In this document: positions 1 to 9,916 of the stretch, in pieces
Layout: each line of letters starts with the position of its first letter
Position numbering within the stretch: position 1 is the first letter of the stretch
NCBI RefSeq assembly: GCF_032854445.1
Contig: NC_088305.1
Location: 10,961,717 to 11,025,716, forward strand
Source: Liolophura sinensis
Taxonomy: Eukaryota > Mollusca > Polyplacophora > Chitonida > Chitonidae
Length of the DNA: 64,000 nucleotides
Reading direction: 5' to 3'
The notes under the pieces: model-generated
The model's database searches: none
Seen by the model: only the letters and a program-made list of their open reading frames with translations
What the model was told of the DNA's origin: nothing
Made by a program: the position numbers and the translations under genes

Positions 1-43
1 TACATATAAAGAGAAATGCCAAGAATATTTCTAATACTACTTA

Positions 44-258
44 CTGTAATTCCGCAACGTTTCCGCATGTGTGATTATTTAAGCATATTCTAATGACGAT
101 ATTCTTAGTGGACTGATAAAATTAGACTTTTTTTCGAAGTCCTGAAACTGACCAATCCAACCAATGTAGTCTTGTGTCCAAAATTAAATTAATAATGTGC
201 ATAAATTGCGCTGAAAGTTGCTCTTTAATATGCAAAAAAGGTTGAGAGATTAGGGTCC
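44..258. repeat. MITE family B copy
   Basis: Starts CTGTAATTCCGCAACGTTTC and ends GCAAAAAAGGTTGAGAGATT, degenerate inverted ends. The body with TGATAAAATTAGACTTTTT and CCAATCCAACCAATGTAGT is shared with copies at about 2035, 18960, 25330, 26520, 43400, 49312, 54295 and 59765. No coding capacity. 259-820 holds nothing I recognise. Confidence 0.75.
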
Positions 259-821
259 ATGTAACTACAGATCACAGCCGTTTTTAACACACTCATCATC
301 TACATCTACACTTAGATTTATTGTTCTATTTACTACTTATTCATTTGTTAGATGGGAGTTTTATATAAAGCCAAGCTCAAGAAATTTTAACACATATGAT
401 GGCTATCAGGCTTACTGATGGAAAAAAGAAGAACAAAACCACGAAACCGCCCAATAAGTAAAACATCCACCTTCACGTTATGTGGACAAACTCACAAGAC
501 AAAAGTTCAAGACAAGGAAGCAACACAGCTGCAGATACCAATAGACCTCCAGAATTTGTATATGCCAATGCTTGGGAGTGGGGACGGTAACAAATAATCC
601 AAGACACACCTGTAATTAAGAGTCCCGTGACAGCCTACAGGTACAGTCATCATGCCGGTATCCTGCTACAATGATCATCTGAGTCATTATAGGGCATTAT
701 CAGTTTCTTTTCAGAGTACAAATTATACATACATTTGCTGAATAAATAATTACACGTAGTCAAAGTCTTCAGCATTTAGACCAGCTAATTTTGTAGAAAT
801 AATTTATAATGTTTGAACAGT

Positions 822-986
822 GAGGAAGGATTGGGGTTTAACATTGTACTCAATGAGGAAGGAGTGAGTGCTTGGGGTTTAACGTTGTACTCAATGAGGA
901 AGGAGCGAGTGCTTCAGGTTTAACGTCGTACTCAATGAGGAAGGAATGAGTTCTTGGAGTTTAACGTAGTACTCAATGAGGAAGGA
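822..986. repeat. Minisatellite, 41-bp unit, 4 copies
   Basis: Units start at 822, 855, 896, 937 (next boundary 978); the first is shortened. The unit contains GAGTGCTTGGGGTTTAAC followed by GTACTCAATGAGGAAGGA. The first half equals the end of SINE family 2, so the array probably grew from a SINE fragment. 987-2030 shows nothing recognisable. Confidence 0.85.
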
Positions 987-2034
987 ACCATGGCTGTGTG
1001 ATTTAGAAAGATTCTTGTTCACGTACCAAACATCCAAGTAATTTTTGATGAACGTCATAAATATGCAGGCGCCTAAATGAGAACAATCAATCGCCACAAG
1101 CAGTGAGAGCAGAAATATCTACAAATTCCCTGTGGAAGGCCCGTTTTGAAGCTCTAGCCAGGCATTACAGTAACAAGACTGGCTAACAGTGAATCCTCAG
1201 GTAGGACTGTTTTCAGGAATGAACCTAGACTCTCTGGATTCCATGCAAAATTCACAAATACAAACGTATGCAATGAAGTATATCAACAAGTTGATAGATA
1301 AGGGTAAAACTTTACAATCTTGGTCTGTGAATGGCCTTTTAGGACGAACCACATCAAAGAGCATTATGCATGCTATAATTTGTCTTGTCTTACCCTATAA
1401 ACAAGGGAATTCCCCATCTGTAGGCTCCTTGAGCACCAGAAACCAGTTTCTGTAGTGTTTTGTGCCAGAAATGTTTGTGGTTAGGATTTTTTTTTTTTGC
1501 AAGGACAAACAAAGGTTTGCCTGAGGTTCACAAATTTAATATCTGCATGTTTGTATTTTATGTGAATCATGACATTCACATGGAATTCTCAATGACACAG
1601 ATTATTCAGGGTTTATTTTATTTTTCGTCATGAACTGACATTTTTGTCATAAGAAATTTCCTCACAGATTCAAATGAATTTTAATGAAAGTATTTTACTC
1701 TCGTGATAATTAGGAATAAACGCTGTGGCTTCACAGAACAGAAGGACTTTTTTTTGCAATCTAGGCAGACAAATGCCCTCTAAATACACTTAAAACCAGA
1801 CATGGTGAACATGTGTGAAAAAGTTAAAGAAAATAGGGTAGGTACATGTAAGAAAAAAAACACTAAAATCCAACCACCTCCTCACAGCATACAGTATGTT
1901 TTATGATTATTGATTGCTGGGTTTCTCTCTTTGTTGGTTCATGTATTGTGGTTTTGCACTTAGTGTAAAAAAAAATACTGCTGACGGTTGCAAAAATACT
2001 ACGGAAATATCTCAAGACAACCTATAGTTACAAG

Positions 2035-2175
2035 GACCCTAATTCCTCAACCTTTTCACATATGAAAGAGAAACTTTCAGTGCAATTAAAGCATACTGAT
2101 AATCAGATTTAATAATATTTATAATAAGACAAAACTACATTGGTTGGATAGGCCAATATCACTTTCATCAAGAAT
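2035..2175. repeat. MITE family B copy, truncated, inverted
   Basis: Begins TAATTCCTCAACCTTTTCAC and carries AAACTACATTGGTTGGATAG, the reverse of the core at 54-258. It loses the far end. Confidence 0.65.
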
Positions 2176-2531
2176 TTTGTAAAATTCTTTTCATTTTCAA
2201 TTTCATTTTCTAAACATATTAATAAACTCTCCCTGTTAATTTGTTTCTCAAGACACACTAATTACACAAAACTTGAAATCCACCTGAGAAATGTAGAGAA
2301 GTAGTGTGTATCTATCTTCTCAAGCATACCTGTGACACCTGGCAGACCACTTTCATACATGTACAGGTAAGTCCAAACCAAACCCTGATCCGTTTTCCTA
2401 CCTGACTGTTTGATCAAGCTCCCATTCATAAGTACAGGTATGTTGTTCCGCATTGCGCTAAGGTAAATGACTTAAAATTTAGTTCAGAAAGATGCAGTCT
2501 CAAAGGCATATAAATATCATAAAATATTCCT

Positions 2532-2612
2532 TGTGGTGCTGGACCCAGTTTCACAAAGATGTCATACAAGTGCCATAATCGCACATACGACAATGGTATT
2601 TGTGACATACAA
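2532..2612. repeat. Hairpin MITE family D, one arm
   Basis: Contains CCCAGTTTCACAAAGATGTC and ATAATCGCACATACGAC, the same arm as the inverted-repeat element at 29615-29722. Confidence 0.6.
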
Positions 2613-2626
2613 AATATTGTAGTTAT

Positions 2627-2765
2627 TTTATTTGATCAGTGTTTTACGCAGTACTCCAGAATATTTCACTTATACGACGACGGCCAGCATTATGGTGGGA
2701 GAAAACCCAGCACAGCCCCTGGGAAACCCATGACCATCCGCAGTTTGCCGGCAGACTGTCCCATG
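2627..2765 (-). mobile_element. SINE family 1 fragment (3' half)
   Basis: Minus-oriented SINE core: TTTGATCAGTGTTTTACGCA, CGACGGCCAGCATTATGGTG, GGAAACCCATGACCATCCGC. The tRNA-like head is missing. 2766-3820 holds only a C-rich run at 3136-3160 and no gene. Confidence 0.8.
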
Positions 2766-3824
2766 TACCAAAATTTTGTAAGACGAATGTACGACAAAAA
2801 AATGATGTATGCGTCTTTAAGAAACTGGGCTCTGAAACTTACATTTTTTCAGTAGAAAAACATGCTACCTTCCGAACAAATCTCAAAACACATGTCTACG
2901 ATTAATATTACAGACCTCTCAGAATCATGTAAAACATGCAATGGAAGTCATGGGCGAAATCTGAGGTCCTTTACCATGTGTCCAGTCAGCCAGTCACACG
3001 GTGCTTGTGGGAAGACAGGTGACACACCAACCACAGCCAAGCAGTAACATTGTAATTAAATCTTACGGACAATTACCCATTTGTGTCACATCAGAAAATA
3101 TGTCACGTTTAAAAGATGTCTCCTGTTCCATGAGCCCCCCCCCCCCCCTCCCCCCTCACCTTCTCTCTATTCATTGCTCCCTCGTCTTTGTTTTCATTAT
3201 CTACTACAAAGCTATGAAGATCAAAGAGCATGTCAGGCATATCATTTTATTTGACTACGAAAGGTAGCCACAGACATATTAACTTTATCAATCTCCCAGG
3301 CAAGAGGACGAAGAAAAAAAAAAACCCGACAAACTTGTCAAAATCAATAGAAAACTAGGTCTGATTTTCCTCACGATCCACATGAAAATTGTTCAAACAC
3401 ATCAGTGACAAAGGACATGTCAATCCATTTCACCTGTCAATATTCATAATCTCACGTCCATACCGCCGATGTAAAAACCCATCCATTCACGTCCTAGAAC
3501 AATCCTCTTATTATGTATTCAGTCCTTTTTAGCCATTAAACATCACACATATTGTCTCGATTCCTAATTTTTTCAAATATCTCCAGGTACTTTCCCCACA
3601 TTTTATCACGAATTGCAGCATTGTGCAACTTTAACCAGTTGTACATTGAAATATTTTGTCCTTTGTGACCAGATCTGGCCTGAAGGGCTGAACGTGCGCA
3701 TCTTAGCACCTCCTGGAAGTGATATTATAGAAAAGCTACTGTGTACACACCCACAGCAATACATGCACAGCTCCAGCATGGAGTACCAGTTACTTATATC
3801 GTAAGGATATCCAGAGCTCTAACT

Positions 3825-4080
3825 TCAATCCTGTAAACTGATCAGAATAATCTGTTCTGCCCTTTGGTCAGTGGAATTTACGCATACAATTATTACGAAA
3901 ATAATGTTAAAAATGAACTGTTTGTCTCACGTAAGATGCAAGTGTCACAAAACTGTGAATCACTTCCCTCTACACCCAACAAATCTTGCAGAATGCTTCA
4001 AAATATAAGTCCCAGAGGCAGTACTTTGAAACGGTTGAAGATTTAAGTTACGTTGTAGCTCTCTAAACAATGTTCAACCT
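3825..4080. repeat. MITE family A copy
   Basis: Degenerate TCCTGTAAACTG start and ACGGTTGAAGATTTAAG end, with internal GTGGAATTTACGCATACAAT and a TCAAAATAT core. The same family is seen at 15875, 22552, 33940 and 60312. Confidence 0.65.
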
Positions 4081-4285
4081 TGATTAGAGGTAAATCTAAT
4101 AGGTCGAAAATCAGACGGTGGTGTATTAAAAATGTGCATGTGTTCATATTAAAGCAAACCAATTGTTCAGTTTTGTGTTACTGGTTCTGAAGACCTCATA
4201 TAGAGGCTACAACGCAACGAGTTCTGAGTGTAAAGTTTCCACATAGCAGGAAATTCAAAATACGACACTTTAAATACGCCTGCAA

Positions 4286-4338
4286 TTTTGGGGGGTTTGG
4301 GAGGTTTGGGGGGTTTGAGTGATTGGGGGTGGGTGAAG
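4286..4338 (+). other. G-rich tract with quadruplex potential
   Basis: Five runs of three to six G separated by short T-rich loops. This could fold as a G-quadruplex on the plus strand. 4340-5116 is otherwise unassigned. Confidence 0.45.
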
Positions 4339-5116
4339 GTCATGTATGAAGTCAATTATTTCTGAATACTTCGGTACATCTCACAATACGTCAGGTGAAG
4401 AAGCCGATCAAGTTTCATAAAACCTGGCAGACTGGGTATTATGTAGAAACAGTGTGACCCTGTCTCATCACTTCAAGACGATGCCAGGGTCTATACATCT
4501 CTATTCACAGCCTAAATAACCGCTTTGGCTTTGGAATTTTCGTATGTGCACCCATGAAGAGGTGATACCTTAATTCACCTAAATATTTTCCAGGTAAATA
4601 AATATTTTTTAAGGACCATAAAAGGCAATTGTCATAAAACATTTCAATTTAATACCTGAGATAGTTGCTATGGCATTCCTCCCATGCCCTAAAGTCCATG
4701 CTTTCCAAACATGAGGAGACAAAATAAAAAGAATATGGAAATGTGAGATGACCCCTTGACAATGTCAGTAAATAACCCAATGAAAATGACACAAATGCAG
4801 TCCACATTTCAAAGCATCCACTCACTGAAGTGGACTCTTAAGGTGCAGAATAGGGATCATTTACAAAGTCCATGTCACTACAGGTGAATGTACTAGCTAC
4901 TGAAGTGTGCAAGAATGCAACACACATGTTAGTACATGAAATTTGACGGCTCGTTTCTGGGATTCAATATGTAACAGAGTATTTCACAAGGCTCTAATTC
5001 CCTAACTAAATCCGTGACACCCCACACATCTAGCAAAAGTTCCACACCAAAATGGGTTTATTTTGAGCAGAGAAATACCAAAGTTGGAGAGATTCACTAT
5101 GTCTTAAGCTTGTGTT

Positions 5117-5388
5117 TATTTATTTATTATTATTTGATTGGTGTTTTACGCAGTACTCAAGAATATTTCACTTATACGATGGCGGTGAGCATTATGGTGG
5201 GTGGAAACCGAGCAGAGCCCGGGGGAAACCCACGACCATCCGCATGTTGCTGGCAGACCTTCCCACTTACGGCTGAAGAGGAAGCCAGCATGAGCTGGAC
5301 TTGAACTCACAGCGACGGCATTGGTGAGAGACTCGTGGGACATAACGCTGCGCTAGCACGCTAACCAACTAAGCCAAGGAGGACCCCC
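5117..5388 (-). mobile_element. SINE family 1, near full length
   Basis: In minus orientation: tRNA-like head (read as GGCTTAGTTGGTTAGCGTGC), conserved core (CCGGTTT...CACCATAATGC...CATCGTATAAGTGAAATATT) and an AAATA-type tail. The head carries an A-box-like TGGC..AGTTGG and a B-box-like GAGTTCAAGTCC. The organisation is that of a tRNA-derived SINE with a strongly conserved centre; the MetaSINE superfamily is a possible home (recollection, unverified). Confidence 0.85.
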
Positions 5389-5569
5389 CCTTAAGCTTGT
5401 GACCTATAAAAGCTTGTGCATGACAAAGCAGTGGCCTACGCATAGCCACAAATTTGGAGCTAAACTTTTTTCATATCAAGTGAATTAGTAGAACTACCAA
5501 TTTAAATATTTTGCTTTATAACAGAGAACATAATTAAACTGCCTACACAAGTCAATCAAAGCAGGGAAC

Positions 5570-5705
5570 TCTTATATTTATACTTATATATTTATTTGTT
5601 TGGTGTTTTACTCGGAAACATTTCACTTATAATGTAACAACGGTGTCCAGCATTGTGGTGGGAGGAAACCCATGACCATCTCCAGGTTGCTGGCAGACAT
5701 CACCA
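5570..5705 (-). mobile_element. SINE family 1 fragment
   Basis: Diverged 3' part: TTTATTTGTTTGGTGTTTTA and CCAGCATTGTGGTGGGAGGA followed by GGTTGCTGGCAGAC. Confidence 0.7.
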
Positions 5706-5842
5706 CAAATGAATGGACTGTACATGTCAGTTTTTACATACAGTCGTGCTTGTAAAGGAAAGACATGGTTCTTAAGCACTGCAACAACAACAGTAGAGGA
5801 TAATGTATTTTTATACAGCTTGGATCAGGACTGTTTAGGCTG

Positions 5843-6305
5843 GAACTTCACATGTGTAAGTGAACATAGAATGGGTTCATTATGGAGTGAATCATTTCAC
5901 ATGTGCAAGTGAACATAGAATGGGGTCATTATGGAGTGAATCAAGACTTCACATGTGCAAGTGAACATAGAATGGGGTCATTATGGAGTGAATCATTTCA
6001 CATGTGCAAGTGAACACAGAATGGGGTCATTATGGAGTGAATCATTTTACGTGTACAAGTGAACATAGAATGGGGTCATTATGGAGTGAATCACTACACA
6101 TGTGCAAGTGAACATTGAATGGGGTCATTATGGAGGGATTCATTTCACATGTGCAAGTGAACATAGAATGGGGTCATTATGGAGGGATTCATTTCACATG
6201 TGCAAGTGAACATAGAATGGGGTCACTATGGAGTGAATCACTTCACATGTGCAAGTGAACGTAGAATGAAGTCATTATGGAGTGAATCAAGACTTCACAT
6301 GTCAA
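5843..6305. repeat. Minisatellite, 47-52-bp unit, about 9 copies
   Basis: Unit core CACATGTGCAAGTGAACATA then GAATGGGGTCATTATGGAG. Length varies by a 3-bp GAC insertion in some units. 6306-8255 is AT-rich sequence with no supported feature. Confidence 0.9.
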
Positions 6306-8261
6306 AAGCTGGCCAAAATCAGCACACATCATGAAGACGTCCTCATTTATACAACTCATGGAACACTTACAAGTTAGTTAATTATAACAGCCTTTTCAAT
6401 TAGGCAGCTAGTTTTACATATACATACATGTACCTCTATTAATTGGCCTTAAAATGCCTGACAATAAAAAAAAAGAGAAAAACTCAAATGAATCTATGTC
6501 GCCATTAACATTCCGACCACACACAAATCTAACCACCGATGATGAAACAACGACAACAACAAAACACGGACAGAATTCTCACAGCAACTTGATCATTCAA
6601 GTTGTAAGAGTCGAATGAAGCTATAAATAAATGAGATCATATCCGCAACTCATGACCTCACAATTAAATCCTCTTGAGGTTTAAGTCAGTGCATTTGCTT
6701 AAGGCAGTAATCTGAACTCTGTAACAAGGCTTACTGTCTTCTTCTCCGCAAATGAAATTCTTAAAGCCATTTAACAACAAGAGTTTTCATTCTAATCTAG
6801 ACGATAAACAGCAAGTTGATTACCAGATGTAGATTTCTGTTTATCTTTCAGTGCCTCGGAGATAGTGCGGGTACATTACATTCCAATCCACATGTGTGAC
6901 ACGCATTGCAGTTGACAGTATCGGTTTAATAAGTCTCCAATGACAGAAAATGCCTTTACAAGAAAGCGTAATGGTGTTCAGAAACAGTGAAAGGCTCTAA
7001 AAAAGTTCAAGTGTATGCAAACCGGCTTATACCTAGAGGATTAAACAAAAAATTCTAAATTTAAACACAAACAACAACAATGAAAAAAAAAAAACTTTCA
7101 AAATAAAAACCGAGCTCTAAGTAACACAAAGTCACATGACACAATCTGGCAAATGATTGTATGTTTCACCTAATTAAAATGAGGGGTTTTTTTTCTGAAT
7201 TTTAAAAAAAGCACATTAGAGCAATATTAAGTTATTTGTGCCTCTCAACCATGCAGAAAAATTAATTACCATTGTTTTGAGAAAGTTTTCTCATAAAATC
7301 ACGAAAATTAAAGCATTTGGAACTCAAATACAGCTTGAAGCTTTTAATCAAACGATAACAGTGGATTTCAACTTAACGATGAAACAAAAAATGTTGTCAG
7401 AGGAAAGTCTTCAATTCTTCTTTACGTTTCTTGTCATAATATGGAAACAATAATTTGTGACCAGGTCAAAAAAAGTTGCTATCAAAAACTGATGAGTTGA
7501 AGAACAACTTTCATTAATGCTCTTTGTCCTAATTTATTCACATAAAATGCTGGGAACAATGGAGTTGAGAGACAAGTCTCATAATTATGATTTGTACCAT
7601 GAATTTGCACGCATACAAGACTAAAAAAAAAGTGAGATGTGCAACTTTTGTTAATTAGATTTGCTCAAATTCAACAGATATATCATATCTCATAAAAATG
7701 TAATGAATCTCACTAGAAAACATATTTCACAAATTAAGATGTTAGGACAGTATCTTGAAGCAAATCTGTCCATATCAAATGCAATAATATTTTTCAAATG
7801 CAATAATATTTTTCGAATAAGACATCATCATAAAGCTGATGATATTCTGGTCTCTGGAAATGTCAGTTAAAAAAAAAATAAAAGCGAAAAAAAAAAAAAC
7901 AACAAAAAAATAAGAGTTCGGAGACCATGGGATCACGCAGTATTACAAAATTGAATCCCAGACACAGACAGAGATACATTAAAGAAAATACAAGAGCCAT
8001 AAATCCTCCGTATCCCTGGATAACTTATCTGCCTTCATCCCACAAGCAAAAACAATAGTCTGCTAACTGATTGTCTCAGAGTGAATTCCTGTGTCAACAA
8101 CTCTGGATCACAAGGGCTTTGACAGGTGGCATAGCCAGGTATAACTTAAGTTATTTTTAACCGCTTGAGCCATGCCTTGCTAAGAACAATGGGTTCAACA
8201 CTGACAACTCCCAGCTCTCTGCTGTAATACTCTCCTGCCTTGAATATCAGGCAAATCTTGA

Positions 8262-8752
8262 GTACGATCTTCAGTTCCAAACATGATCTTGAGACATCTT
8301 CAGTTCTAAACACAATCTCGAGACAACTTCAGTTCAAAATACAATCTCGAGACTTCATCAGTTGTAAACACTATCTCAAGACTTCTTCTGTTCTAAATAC
8401 AATCTCAAGACTTCGTCAGCTCTAAACACAATCTCGAGACTTCATCAGTTGTAAACACTATCTCAAGACTTCTTCTGTTCTAAATACAATCTCAAGACTT
8501 CGTCAGCTCTAAACACAATCTCGAGACTTCGTCAGTTTTAAACACAATCTCAAGACTTCATCAGTTCTAAATACAATCTCGAGACTTCGTCAGTTCTAAA
8601 CACAATCTCGAGACATCTTCAGTTCTAAACACAATCTCGAGACATTGTCAGTTCTAAACACAATCTCGAGACTTCATCAGTTCTAAACACTATCTCGAGA
8701 CTTCATCAGTTCTAAACACAATCTCGAAACTTCGTCAGTTCTAAACATAGCT
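8262..8752. repeat. Minisatellite, 29-bp unit, about 17 copies
   Basis: Unit CACAATCTCGAGACTTC plus (A/G)TCAGTTCTAAA. Spacing of 29 nt was checked at 8581/8610. Some units have ATCTTC variants. CTCGAG palindromes recur through the array. A MITE-like end (TAATTCTTCAACCATTTTGC) follows at 8777. 8800-9900 shows no supported gene. Confidence 0.9.
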
Positions 8753-9916
8753 TCAAACTCTAGACAATAACTACGGTAATTCTTCAACCATTTTGCTACT
8801 GTAATAAAGAACCAGTGGATCTTTATTCAGCCCCATTTTAAACCTGGACCAGCACACAATGAAACTGCTATCCATATCTGTCTGATTTGACTTCGATACT
8901 AATTCTGTCTTATATACATATACCAACAGGTTCAGTTGGTCAAGGAATATTAATATTATTGATATGTAGGTAAAAGTAGGTTGGCTTTGTTTTATTAATA
9001 AGCAGACTGTTAATTTATGAAGTTTGGAAAAATGACACCTCTGTTTAGAATGAGGAGACATCGGTCGTGTGGTAATTAAAGCAGCATCGAATGCTTGAGA
9101 GGTTTGTAAGTGACTCAGTTGTACAGGAAAAAAATTCAGAACATTCTGCTGATGAGAAGATGGCAAGTACACATGATATACATTTATCTCAAGGTCGCGA
9201 CCTCAGCCAGACTCCTTGCCAGAGTTCATATGCAGTTTCTTGTCTCTACTTCATTTTTAATTCTACGTGGCATTTATTTATTTGATTATTGTTGAACACT
9301 CGCTGTTCTACATTTTGTAATTTGACTTCAACGTCCTTCAGTTTTTTTTTTCTTGTAATATAGTCAAGTGAAACTGATGGGCATATCACATGCAGTTAAC
9401 CGAAGAGCTTTAATATTACATCACAAATTTACACTTGACTGAAACCATCACTTCTGCCATGATGCCATGTTCTGCTTTTTTTTTTTCATTATGTCATTTG
9501 TAAATAAATTACCGCACGATACAAGCAAGCATCATACAGAATATTACTACAAGGGATTGACTTGGATGTGCAATGGAACGGCCTCTCTTTGTGTATATCT
9601 GCCGATGAATAATTCATCACTTAAAATACAGGACATTTTCATATTGCACAGCTCAGTGATGTATTGACGATCAATAGTAAGTAATCAATAATGAATATCA
9701 GTAGCCTGAAGACCTACATTCTTCTTCAAAGAAGCTGGGAGCAAACACTGTGGCAACACAAAAATCACACAGCCTCTCTGGCTAAACTGATTATCCAACA
9801 CCCAAAATAAATCATGAAGGTGATAGCAAATTAATATGGGTCAGGATGCTGAGAAGTGCAGTAGTATAAACTAAATAATCCAACTAAATAAAGGTGAGTT
9901 CAGCAAAAATTAATCG

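Noticed and set aside
8771-9172. 133-codon minus ORF near the left part
   Set aside because: Its C-terminal codons run through a MITE-type inverted end, the composition is noncoding-like and no homology is recognisable.
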